From NCBI GenBank assembly GCA_963575645.1, contig OY754464.1, positions 76,978,948-77,042,947 of the forward strand: DNA of 64,000 nt. The letters are read 5' to 3'. The position numbers and the translations under genes were made by a program. The notes below the pieces were generated by a model. The model was not told where the DNA came from, did not search any database, and saw nothing but the letters and a program-made list of their open reading frames with translations. This stretch comes from Xanthostigma xanthostigma. Lineage: Eukaryota > Arthropoda > Insecta > Raphidioptera > Raphidiidae. Below, piece after piece: positions 1-11,500 of this stretch (the first letter of the stretch is position 1; the number at the start of each line of letters is the position of its first letter).

Positions 1-104
1 TTAATCGCGCGCGCTTTTTACGGCGTTTTCCACATCTAAAATGGCTTCTAAAAGGGACAGGAGGCGCTACTGTATCCGCAATCTATTAAATATATATATC
101 TATG
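1..104 (+). mobile_element. Right end of a foldback hAT-like MITE, cut by the window edge
   Basis: This stretch matches the last ~105 bp of the complete element at 43426-44013: the same order of landmarks (GCGCGC..TTTTTACG, AAAATGGCT, AGGAGGCGCTA, TATCCGCAATCTATTAAAT) and the same terminus ending in ATATCTATG. The element starts left of the window, so its target duplication cannot be checked here. It lies just upstream of the CYP4 exon, so it is probably in a CYP4 intron. Confidence 0.75.
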
Positions 105-107
105 CAA

Positions 108-165
108 AAATCCCCCTTAGGACAGTTCGGCGCATTTCTCACCAGAGGTCTCACCATTTCTTTGG
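108..165 (+). repeat. Dispersed repeat, inverted copy at 31855-31910
   Basis: A ~55-bp segment (CCCCCTTAGGACAG ... GAGGTCTCACCATT) reappears as its reverse complement near 31855-31910 with only a few differences. No flanking inverted repeat or duplication was recognised at either copy, so the class of element is unknown. Confidence 0.55.
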
Positions 166-324
166 GTTCCGAATAGCATAAACAGCGAGACAAAAAATGT
201 CAGGGATATAATATTGCATTAAAGAAGAAAGGAAAAATTAATTTTAACTTTTTACTTGTTTTAAGTCGGAGTAATTTTTTTTATAGAGATTAGTTGATAA
301 CGAAGATTTTTCTTATTGTTTCAG

Positions 325-488
325 GTCAAAAGTTTGCTCTGTACGAAGAAAAAGCTGTCCTCTCAACAATCCTGAGAAAATACAAAGTTAAATCATTAGA
401 AAAACCTGAAGATCTCAACTTACAAGCTTCGCTCATTCTCCGACCAGCCAGTGGAATCAAAGTATCGCTGGAGCCAAGAACATATTAG
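325..488 (+). CDS. Cytochrome P450 CYP4 family, 3'-terminal exon (partial gene)
   Basis: Last exon of a CYP4-type microsomal P450, a membrane-bound haem monooxygenase acting on fatty acids, hormones or xenobiotics. After a clear acceptor (TTATTGTTTCAG|GT) the exon reads [40 protein letters not shown] and [14 protein letters not shown], then TAG. This is the L-helix and C-terminal strand typical of CYP4 enzymes, directly after the haem-cysteine loop; the initial Gly codon is split with the previous exon. The haem cysteine and everything upstream lie outside the window. No canonical AATAAA is present between the stop and the MITE at 567, so the transcript may use a hexamer inside that MITE. The subfamily cannot be assigned from 54 residues. 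Confidence 0.9.
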
Positions 489-566
489 TTATTTAAACCA
501 ATCACACAAAACCTACGGAAATTATTTCAGTTATTATAAACAGGCAACAATCTGTAAAACAATAAT

Positions 567-1005
567 ATATTGTGCGACTAGTGAGAGAAGGAGAAGATTT
601 CATGAGCGTGAAATTTGCCGCACGAGCGTAGCGAGTGCGGTAACACGCGAGTGGAATATTCTCCTTCGATCAATAGTCGCACATAATACTTTATTCAACT
701 AGCACGAGTAATATGTAATCGGGGCCCTGATAAAAGAGGGAGAAATAATAAATCACTTCATTGATTGACGTACCCATCGCCCTCGATGCACACAAGATGG
801 CCCTGACTTTCGCTGAATTGCGATGCAGTTTTCATATATACAAATCGCAACCGCGTTCCTATTGGTCCAGAAACTATGCAGTAATGTATTACCGTACAGT
901 TTCGGCTCATTATTCGCACTCTACGCGTCAACATGAAGTAATTTATTATTTCTCCCGAATTTAGCAGGGCCCCGAAATTATATATTACTCACGCGTGTTG
1001 AATAA
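567..1005 (+). mobile_element. Two-module MITE family A, copy 1
   Basis: The element has two parts. The first (about 567-690) is an imperfect hairpin: TGTGCGACTAGTG at the left pairs with AATAGTCGCACA at the right, with a small inner palindrome in the loop. The second (692-1005) has ~75-bp inverted ends, TTATTCAAC..GGGGCCCTG against CAGGGCCCC..GTTGAATAA, around a core with inverted CCAAT boxes (CTATTGGTCC). Two more copies lie at 34877-35318 and 49853-50335. Target duplications were not resolved. It sits 80 bp past the CYP4 stop codon. Confidence 0.8.
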
Positions 1006-1230
1006 AGACAATTATTTTAATAAGTACTCAAATTTGTTTCGAACAGGTGTAGGTAGATCCTGTATATATATTCTATACCTACATATCTAAAACTCCTGTA
1101 AAATTCTTTTATAATTGATGTCAAGCAGAAATTACACTTTTTCGAAAAAATTGTCTGTATATTTGTTTGCTTAAACTTGACAACTGCTACATCAATTGAT
1201 TAGCTTAAAGTCACACTTACTGTACAAAAG

Positions 1231-1571
1231 CAATGGGTATGTTCCGAAATATAACCTAGTATACCGGCCAGTGTTAATGACGTCATAATTAACTAGTGTG
1301 CCACCATATTGCACTGGTGAGACAGGTGTGACGTAGCATAAATATTTAACCGGGCGTGTGTGCATCAGATTTTGTGGAATTTTTCTATTTTATTATTTGT
1401 TATTTGCAATAATGTCTGCTCAACAAAGTAAACAATTACTTTTGGTGGACGAGGGAAATAATAATACATTAACGCACTGGCCAGTATATTTTGGAACGAA
1501 TCAACAATATGGCGTCGATTCATGACGTCATTAGCACTGGCCAGTATACTATTTTGGAACACACCCATTGT
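1231..1571. mobile_element. DNA transposon remnant with ~55-bp inverted ends
   Basis: The left end (CAATGGGTATGTTCC..GGCCAGTGTTAATGACGTCA) pairs with the right end (TGACGTCATTAGCACTGGCC..GGAACACACCCATTG). The interior holds an ATG followed by about 19 open codons (MSAQQSKQLLLVDEGNNNT) before the right inverted repeat. This looks like an internally deleted element that kept only the start of its ORF. The superfamily is not certain. Confidence 0.65.
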
Positions 1572-2638
1572 GCTAGGTCGTCAGAAAACAACAGCTAGCG
1601 AAACCGCGACTACAACCAGTTATAAATAAAAAATTATATTGTTAAGCATTTTATTTAGGGTTAGTTTTTTTTCGTCTAAAATAAGATGTAGAATCGAATC
1701 GTATTATGGGTTACGAAGAGACTTTTTTATTCCCAAACAATCATAAAAACGTTGCAATACTGAAATTTAAAAAAAATGTTTAGAATATTCTAGACTTTAG
1801 AATACAATGATGTGTAACATTATTAATTAAAACTTATCCCACTAACTTTCTGAAACGAATTCGTATAACGAACTATAATATAATTATTTTATTATTAATG
1901 TTTATTTCACACTGCATTTATAAAAGCACGGTTGACAGTTGTGCCTTTTTTCTCTTTCTACTTCTCTCTCTCTCTCTCTCATACGCTGCAGCACATGTGC
2001 CAACTGTAGACCGCACCAATTGAATGGCGCGAGCTTCTCTTACTTTCTTACGCATTCCGCTGCATTCACAAAAACAGTGCTCATATCGAGAGCTAGATGT
2101 TACACATCAATAAAAAATTAAATTGACTAATTTATTCAGATTGTCTTCAACGTAAGCATTTTTAACTAGTATTTCTAAGCTTGTTTAAAAAAATTTATAA
2201 AATGTTAATAGTTCTACAAAACCTATTTTTAATAAATTATTTTTTATATATCTTCTAAGAGGCCTAAAATTATTAAAAAGTAAATTTTTGACTGTGAATG
2301 GTTTGTGAATTAATTTTAATAGATTGCAAAAATTACTTTAGGTACTAAAGTTTCGATTTTTGATTTAAATTTGTTTCGTATACCTATTTGTATATAATAT
2401 AATATATTTTTAATGGTTTTGAAAAAAACGTAGTTTGTTAGTAACATTTTGATATTATATTCATAATTTAATCCACTTTTGTTACATGTAAATAAAGTTT
2501 CTTTTACAAAATCTCTATTTTTTTATAAACTATTTTATAAACATTTTTGCTTGACTCCTGGATATCTATTTATACAGAAGACTTTAGGTGAAAACCTTAA
2601 CAAAATGAATAACCCTTTAAACCGTTAAATTTAATACG
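1572..2638. other. AT-rich intergenic DNA with a (CT)n microsatellite
   Basis: No gene or repeat copy was recognised apart from a CT-rich microsatellite at about 1956-1980. The stretch is otherwise A/T-rich with stop codons in all frames. Confidence 0.6.
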
Positions 2639-3356
2639 GGTGAGGCAAAAGTCCCGGAACGGTTGAATATCTCGCATACTACGCATCATATCAAAAAAAA
2701 AAATACGTGTCAAATATTTTTCGCAAAACTATTTTTTGATACCACACATGACTCCCCACCCCCCACCCAGTTGGTGGGGGGAGGGGCAACTTTAAAATTT
2801 TAAATAGGAACCCCTATTTTTTATTGCAGATTCGGATTCTACGGGAAAAATTACATCAATTGTATGTAATTTTTTTTTTATTTTAATATTACTATCAATA
2901 CAACAAATTAAATTCACCCTTCACTAAATAAATCCATATCTACAAACTAACGTTTTCATAAAATTTTTAAGTCTGGTCCTGTCGGGCCGATTTTAATAGA
3001 ATTTTGGTAGCACATTTTAATCATTACTAAAGGGTTAAATTTCAATTTTGAAACGATTCGGAGAAATTTTTCGGTATTTTCGGGCCCAAAAATATTTTTC
3101 AACCCCTAAAACCCACGGGAAAAATTACATCAATTGTATGTAATTTTTCCCGTAGAATCCGAATCTGCAATAAAAAATAGGGGTTCCTATTTAAAATTTT
3201 AAAGTTGCCCCTCCCCCCACCAACTGGGTGGGGGGGGGTGAGTCATGTGTGGTATCAAAAAATAGTTTTGCGAAAAATATTTGGCACGTATTTTTTTTTT
3301 TTGATATGATGCGTAGTATGCGAGATATTCAACCGTTCCGGGACTTTTGCCTCACC
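2639..3356. mobile_element. Large foldback element with ~245-bp arms
   Basis: Left arm 2639-2883 and right arm 3112-3356 are near-perfect reverse complements. The outer ends read GGTGAGGCAAAAGTCCCGGA and TCCGGGACTTTTGCCTCACC. Each arm contains a conspicuous homopolymeric C/G stretch (CCCCACCCCCCACCC and its complement). The ~230-bp spacer is AT-rich and has no ORF. No target duplication was found. Confidence 0.85.
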
Positions 3357-4050
3357 GGTATGAATATTATGTGGATTGTTTATATTATTGTAGATTATAG
3401 ACGATCGATAACTAAGTATCTAGACCTTGTGGTATTATAGATCGCGGTTTCAAATAAATAAAGGTATCATTGATTATTTATTCTACAATTTTCAAAAAAA
3501 GATAATTTTTTAAATGTGATCCAAGATTTATATCTGGTAAAAATTTCAGCCCAAAATTTGTAATATTTTTGAGATATTACGCCCGCAAACTTCAAAAATG
3601 ATGTTTTGAGAAAAACGCGTTTAAAAAAAATCAAGTTTGATAGTGAACAAAGTAATGATTAATTAATATCGTAACTATTATCGTAACGAATATAGTTTTG
3701 AAATTTTGTAGGCGGATATTTTTAAGAAAAAAAATTTTACACTAGGTGCCCCCCTTAAATGACATCATCAGTTTTCAAGCTAAGGTCTATTGTGATATCG
3801 TAATTTAACATCGAATTATAGGTTAGGTGTACATCTTCATTTTTCTTTAGCTCATCTCTGCTCATATATAGATACTGTGTCATAAAAAGCCTTTTATCAT
3901 CTAAAGTTTATTGTCCTATTAAACATCAATCAATTTTATATCCCCTACATGAAGAAAATATCTCCATCGAGGAAAATCCTGTCACAGAGCTTTTACTTTC
4001 TCGCGCGTTTCTTTTCAGTCCTATGCTATGTTGATCGTTTAATATAGCTT
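3357..4050. other. AT-rich non-coding stretch
   Basis: No gene was recognised. The part around 3480-3760 contains phrases such as TTTTTGAGATATTACGC that recur in loosely similar form elsewhere in the window (near 46550), which suggests decayed mobile DNA. Confidence 0.4.
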
Positions 4051-4054
4051 ATAT

Positions 4055-4335
4055 AGTGCAAGATCCGGTATTAGAAATATATACCCTCATCTATTATTTG
4101 ATGATGACCAGGATTATATTATGTTAAATATATACATTGATAAATCGCACATGAGTTGCCTAGCTAAATCGCGTACAGCTGCTGTTAAATTAAATAAATT
4201 CTAATTGACTTTTTTGGATCAACTTCCCGCGATTTGTTAATAAAAAAATCGAGCCTAAAATGAGAGATTGTGGCACAAGGAATTGGAAAAATACAGGCTG
4301 CCTACTTTCCCCGCAGCCCACGAATGCCACTGGAA
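4055..4335 (+). pseudogene. Decayed copy of an unidentified repeated protein-coding segment
   Basis: Translating + strand gives GIRNIYPHLLFDDDQDYIML, then IDKSHMSCLAKSRTAAVKLN, a stop, then FLDQLPRFVNKKIEPKMRDC and TRNWKNTGCLLSPQP. This aligns residue by residue with minus-strand ORFs at 13522-14150 and with 13196-13370. Stops and shifts break it. The family was not recognised; its dispersed broken copies suggest a transposon ORF or a processed pseudogene family. Confidence 0.55.
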
Positions 4336-5440
4336 TCAGTCGAAAGTTCTGGAAGTATTGAGTGCAGAAAGTGTAACGATGGTAGCAGTGCGAGATATAC
4401 CATTGACTCTATACATAAATATAGATCATCCACATAAACATACCTAGTTGTGTTCTATCTACTTTGAGTTTATTTGGTTTGTTAACATTTTATTGTTGTA
4501 AGTATCAGAATAAAAAATCTCAACATGCAGCAGATAGAGACATATTTGTGTCTTTCTTTTGTTTTTCTTTTTGAATGGATCCCCACCCACTGCAGGTTGA
4601 GATTTTCCGACTTGCATCCCTCTTTTTAGATACTCATTTTATTTTGGTGCAGTTGGGTTTCTTGTTTTTTTTTCAATAACTTAAAATTGTGCCTGCAATA
4701 AGATGGAACCAACTGCTTTACTACTGTTGTCGCTGCCAAGCGAGGCACAGCCGCGTGAAGTAAGACTGTAACACAGTGGAGCCAAAGGCTCTATTAAGTA
4801 TTATTGTTGTCGCTACCGTATTTTATCTCAATCGCGTGCGAAGTCGCAGCTAGCGACTAGAAATACAATAAAAATTTATTTTAAAACGCCAACAAAAGAG
4901 ACAGTAATATACAGTCGTCTTCAAAAAATAAACATGCTAGCGGCACCTATATGCAAAGCACATCAAACATACTACGTTTATCAGAAGCTGTGGAATAATA
5001 TCGATAAAGTAGAGACGGCGGCGTACAGCGACATCGGTCGATTTTTACACTGACTTTACGTACAGGTTTTCAGCTACGAAACATTTGGCAGACGATCTTT
5101 ACAATTCATTCGTCTAATTTCGGCTACACTCGTGTTTTAACAGGGGTTCTTAACCTCTGAAAATTCTGTCAGTTAAACTGTCATTTACATTTAATATTTT
5201 AGAAGTCTTTAGTCCAGACGATGGTTAACCTCGTATTTATTTATAAGTTTATCGCAACAAATTATTAGAAATTATTTCTTTAGATAAGAAACTATCTGTT
5301 TGTTATCAAAATTAAATAGATTTTGCGCGCCTGCGTAGGTTTGCGTCATAAGAGAGTCCCATTTACGTAAACTGTGTAGACTGGAAGCTCGTGACTGCTC
5401 GCGGTTTTTGTAGTGTACGCCATTTTATATTAATACTTTT
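4336..5440. other. Non-coding stretch upstream of basigin
   Basis: No ORF or repeat boundary was established. Around 4700-4860 the phrases GGAGCCAAAGGCTC and GTTGTCGCT resemble the 62240-62330 region (GGAGCCGTCGGCTCC), so both may be 3'-end fragments of one non-LTR family. Confidence 0.35.
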
Positions 5441-5545
5441 CAGTATTCTCAAATGTTAATATCATAATAAATTAATACTTTATCTTTAAAAAAGTGTGCT
5501 TTATGCTAATATTGTATAGTGTAACATAGTTTTATTTTTTTAATA
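5441..5545 (+). promoter_or_regulatory. Putative basigin 5' UTR / start region
   Basis: The ~100 bp before the basigin ATG are AT-rich and follow a more mixed-composition segment (5320-5420). TTTTCAGTATT at about 5443 could be an initiator element or a 3' splice site of a 5'-UTR exon. Sequence alone does not decide between these. Confidence 0.25.
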
Positions 5546-8500
5546 ATGAAGTTAAAAACGAATGAAATGAAATTTTTAGTGTCTTGTGTTACCTTGAATT
5601 TGCTATTTTTGGCAAGTATAGTTTCATCAGAGAATGTTACTACTTGTGAGTATTATTATTTTTTACAGTATTCTAGCAAAAATTGCTGATCATTTAAAAT
5701 ACTCATTTGTTGATAGTATTTGTTAAATAATACCTGTTTTCTATTTTATTGTTCTTTCATTGTTACCATTTTTTTAACTAACGCAGTACCTACTTTATTG
5801 CAATCTGTATTTTATAATTAGAAGTCCACTGTTGGACACCGATGATGCTTAAATCAAGTGAACATCAGCTGGTCTATTGTCCGATTTACTAAAATTATTC
5901 GTAAGAATTTTAATGTGTCAAAATTACTAAGGTTACTCTGTAGGTTGAGCAAGAGAAACACGTTTTCGCATCTTGAGATTAGCCAATTGCAAGGGAAAAA
6001 TCAATAAGTTTTCTCCCAGAATGTTACGCTCTGTCAGTAGGTCAAGTTAATTAATTTTCCCTGCTCACAGAAGCAGATCTATTTAAAACTGTATGAATGA
6101 TTCATATTTATATTGAATTGTTTTTACTTCAGCAGAGTCCGATTTTATATACACATTCATATGCTCATCGTTTGGCTGTCAAATATTGATTTTCTTTGGA
6201 TATGACCCTTGGCTTGAAATAATTATAGCTAAACCTTTAAGAAAAAGGCTTATTTCAAAGTGGAAATGTTTTTTTATAAAATTAAATGAGTAAGAAGTCT
6301 GTAGAAATGCCTTTTATAATCAGTTATTGTATAAGTACTTACTTATATACATATATTTATCAGTAAAATTGTTTACTTGTAATTATCATCAGCATATATT
6401 TTTGAGCAAATTGAAATTAATTAAAATGTAAGTGAAAAACACGCAAACATTTATTTCAAAAGTGTATAGTTGACACATTTCATTTTGTCGTAGATAATGA
6501 ATTAATTGTATGCTGTTCAGTCTGGTTCAGAATGTAGGTATTAACCAGAAAATACCGGTTAGAATTAATCTAAAAATATATTTGTCAGAATAAGGAAGCA
6601 CCAGGCACCTGAATCTTATTTCTTGTATTTCAATGAGGTTTTAACTTTCAATAGGTACCTACTTTTTGACTATTCGGTATTTTTTATACTTAATACTAGT
6701 GGTCCCGTCCGGTTTCACCCGGGTGTAAAAGAACGAATGGGGAAGGGAGGAACATGAAATTACACATTCATCTTAGTTTACCGAGATGAATGTTGTGTGT
6801 GTGTCCAAACTTCATGATGATCGGAGTTACCGTTCAAAATGTTTTGTCGATAAAAAGCAGTATTTATACTTTTTTAACTAATATTTTTTTTAATTGATTA
6901 ATTAAAATTAAAATAAATTTAAATGTAAGCCTTAGAAGAAAGCAATGTAGAAAATAAAAAAAAAATAAAAATATATTCGCCCAACGTAGGGCTCGAACCC
7001 ACAACCCTGGTATTGACAGTCGTGTGCTCTACCGATTGAGCTAGCCGGTGTTGTATTCTGACAACGCTAATATGAGTATATTTAGTTAGTGCATTTCACC
7101 TGAATAGAAGCTTATTTTTGAGATACATTTTGCAACATTTTTCATCAATGCTCCGCTCCTAATGGTCGTAGCCTGATTTTATATAGCCTTCCTCGATAAA
7201 TGGGCTATCCAACAAAAAAAAATTGTTCAATTTGAACCAGTAGTTCCTGAGATTAGCGCGTTCAAACAAATAAACAAACAAACTCTTCAGCTTTATATAT
7301 TAGTATAAAAGGAATATGCATGTGTAGGGTTTTGGGCTTTATAATTACACCACCCGGTAAACTAGGCACCTACCTACCTATTTACTACTGTATCGTCCAA
7401 ATAGAAAAACGTCTTTAGGGAAAAGATAAAGATTTTCAGTATTTATGTTTTCATGAAATTACTGTGTAGGCACTTAAGTAGTTGTCTGTAGGTATTTATT
7501 ATTAATAATAATAGATATATTGTTTGCTACATTTGTTAAAAAACACCCATTGTTACATCGCTTTATAAGAAAAAAATATTTTTCAAACACTGTCACCGTC
7601 TAATATTGCGATGTAACAATGGGTGTTTCTTAACAATTGTATAGCAAACAATAGCTATATCTACTGTTATTAATAGTAGAACTATGCTCATACTAAAATT
7701 TACTAATAATAATGATATTTTGGGGATGAAATTCCAAGGCTGCTTTTATTTATTTCTAGTGTATAAAGTAAAGGATCATTCTTGTTTAGATACCAAGAAT
7801 TTTTAGGTTATTGACCGTGTTTGTAGATTGTCGAAGTGCATATTAATCACTGGCGTTTAATTATGAACTGGATATTTAAAATTTGTGATATCAAAGACTG
7901 AATTGAATATTTTATTGTGAATAATTTAATACTGCAAACTAAACAAATTTGAACTTGACAGCCACAACCATATTTTTTTTTTTTTAAAACACTTGAAAAT
8001 TGTACAAAATATATTTTCTCTCTCGACGATCGTTTCAGACAATCAGTAAAAGCCTCTGGTTATTATTTATTTTTTGATAAAACTTACAAAAACTAAAATC
8101 CGATCGCGTAAATTAATTAAGAAAAAAACAAGCAAATAAAGACGTAAGAGTGTTTTTTTGTTATCAGTAGTCGGGAACTATACGAACAGGCCTCCGACTA
8201 CTGATAACAAAAAACTTAAAACACTCTTACGTCTTGATTTGCTTGTTTTCTTCTTTTATTCTACCTGGCTCGGTTTTAGTCTATTTCAACCTTTTTGTTT
8301 TTATTTTAACCTATTTATTATAAACTATAAAACAAATACATTTTTGGAATCGCCATTTTCTTTCATTTGATACCGTATTCGATCGAATTGAAAGAAACAA
8401 AATTGTTTTACCTAAATCAAGAAGTTTTCTACTTCACGGCCGCCATTTTCAGTTGTATAAAAATATTTTATAGTCTGAAATACTCGCGTGATAAAGATAA

Positions 8501-11500
8501 TTCGAACGTGATCTCGATTATGAAAATCGGCCCATTAGATTTGATCCTACGAGGTAGCAAACTAACTTACAAACATATAGGTACATAGAGAAATTATAAC
8601 CCTCCTTTATAGGTTGAATAAAAAATATAACCGTGATACGCTGACACGACCTTATTTACCTCACAACGAAAGACACGATTCTGATCAATGATAAGATGTT
8701 CACGAGGATAAAACTAAACGCTTTGGGGTGAGGGACGTTTTAAAAGCGATTTATCAAAGTTTCATTGCCGAGTATAGAAGTAGGTATCTATATAATACAA
8801 ATATCGTAAAGTTACTGCTTCGTGTTTGTTTGATGGGACATCTTTCCATTTATACATTTTTTGAAAATCTATACTAATATATAAAGCTGAACGCGCTAAT
8901 TTCAGGAACTGCTGGTTCAAATTGAAATTTTTTTTTGTTGGATAGCCCATTTATCAAGGAAGTCTATAGGCTATATAAAATCAGGCAACGACCATTAGGA
9001 CCGGAGCATTAATGAAAAATGTTGCAAAATGTATCTCAAAAATAAGCTTCTATTCAGGTGAAATGCACTAACTAAATATACTCATATTAGCGTTGGCAGA
9101 ATACAACGCCGGTAGCTCAATCAGTAGAGCACACGACTGTCAATATCAGGGTCGTGGGTTCGAGCCCCACGTTGGAAGAAAATATTTTTTTTTTTTTTTT
9201 TAATTTTCTACATTGCTTTCTTCTAAGGCTTACATTTAAATTTATTTAAATTTTATTTAATTAATTAAAAAAAAATTATTAGTTAAAAAAAGTATAAATA
9301 CTGCTTTTTATCGACAAAAAATTTTGAACGGTAACTCCGATCATCATGAAATTTGGACACAACATTCATCTCGATAAACTAAGATGAATGTGTGTACTCA
9401 TGTTCCTCCCTTCCCCATTCGTTCTTTTACACCCGGGTGAAACCGGACGGGACCGCTAGTAATTACATATTCTATTTGTAACACTCTTTTATAAAATTCA
9501 CTCGTATAGGCTGTGTGCACGAAGCCTACTAGCGCCGCTAGTGGGTAATAGAGAAGTATTGAACTCACTTTTTGTGGAAATTGCGACATGTTTCTATGGT
9601 GATAAGTCAAAAACTTTAGTTGACCATGATGTGTCAAAAAAAATTTAATAAGGAAAACTGATGTTTATGACAGCGGAACGTCAAATTAGGACGCCAATGG
9701 TCTTTATTTTACATAAATCGCTATCAGCGCAACAGCCCGGAACATAAAAAGCATTTTCCAGATCGATCAGTTTTCCTATGTTTTCTTTGTAGGTAAAAAA
9801 CTTCATAAAATTGTAACTATTTTCACTTTTAATAAACATTGCTCACTGACATACGGAAAATTTGAGCTTGAAGTTTCCCCTAGTACTCACTACAAACGCT
9901 CGCATCGAAAAATTTGTAACTCCGCCTCCCTGCACATATAGCCCATAATATGTAATGTAGGTATCTGAATTCTATACTTATACCGGTATTAGTGAAATTT
10001 TTCAATTCCAGACGTCTGAACAACTTGAAATTTTGCACACGTATTTTAGTTTGAGAGACGTTGACAGAAATGGTCAAAGAGCACTTGGTGGCAGAAATGC
10101 TCTCTTTCGTGTAGTCTGAGTCTCCCTCTACAAATCCGCTTAGTGGAGTAAGGGTCTAGCGCGTTGCGATACGACGCTGGGGAACTTTAAAAAAACAGCA
10201 AAATTCAAAATTCCTCTACTAAATTGCAGAAAATGACTGAATGGCATCTGGGGGGACCTACTAATTGCAGAAAAAATATTTTCTGTCAATTTACTCCCTG
10301 CAGAGACTGTCAGTATAATAAATACAAAAAAAAATTGGTTGTCTGTAAAGTCGGTTTACGGACGATAGTTTTACGTGATAACGTATTCCGTAATACATAA
10401 CCTAAATTTTAGTAGCTGTCAAACTTGGGCCGAAGCCTACTGCGCTCTCGCTTGCACGCACAGGGTCAGGCGGAACGTTAAGAACGTTACACTTTTTCGG
10501 GCGTGCAGCTGGTGTTTCATCAATTTATAAGACGTTATCACGTCAAAAATTTACATTCGAAAAAAAGTATGATTTTTCTGACATTTATTCGTATGAATTT
10601 TGTAAATGGGAATTCAAAAAAAAATAAGCGAATATTAACGAATTCGAATATTCGTTACATCACTACCGGCTAATCTCGAGAAGTACTGAACGAATTTTAA
10701 TGCTTTTTTTGCCATACAAAAGATCGGTACCTATAGCTGCCCGATCGACAATCTGGTTCGCCTGGGTGCAAATTGGATTGCTTCCAAGTTGTATATATTG
10801 AATTCTAAGTTTATACGAAAAACGATATGAAATTGATGAAATATACATAATACCCAATAATAATAATAAGTACCTACACAAAAGACAGTATGACCAGTAT
10901 CTGTAAACCTGAGAAACCTAAAAGGAGAAGGAAAATGACCCACCTGCCCCCCCCCTCTTGCTACGCCAATGGGAACAATGCTGGATGTCAATATTTTAAA
11001 GATAATTAAATGTCTTTATTCATTTAGTCCGGCCTGTGGCACGATGTTAGTTAATGTATGATGTGTTTGTGGTATGATTCAGACTCCTATCGTGACTAAC
11101 GATCGCAAATCATAATGATAAGGTTGCTTACAATAATATCAATGTTAAAGGGCGGCAACGAACCAACCCATTGTAGTCTCCTGGGCATTTAAACAAAACA
11201 TTTTATAGCAGCTATGGCGGCGTCCATGTTTCAGGGATTAAAAAATGTTGATTTTGACGAAACTCCTATCTTAAGTCGGACAAAAAGCATTCAGTGTTCT
11301 AATTTTGGGTACCAATTGATAGGTGTACCCAGAGACATTTAATATAAGGAGACACAACATCCCATTCATAAAACACGATTTGTTTATAATCATACATAGT
11401 TTCACAGTTTTAAATAAGTTGGAAAGAGATGGCTTTAAAAAGGCAACGTTGTAACGGAAGCTTCTTCAGCATTATCTTAACCAGGGGCGTATGGTTTTTT

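Noticed and set aside
9108..9177. Possible tRNA gene with GTC anticodon
   Set aside because: The body is tRNA-Lys-like while the anticodon would be Asp, the acceptor ends do not pair well, and three diverged copies share the same flanks; a SINE core fits better.
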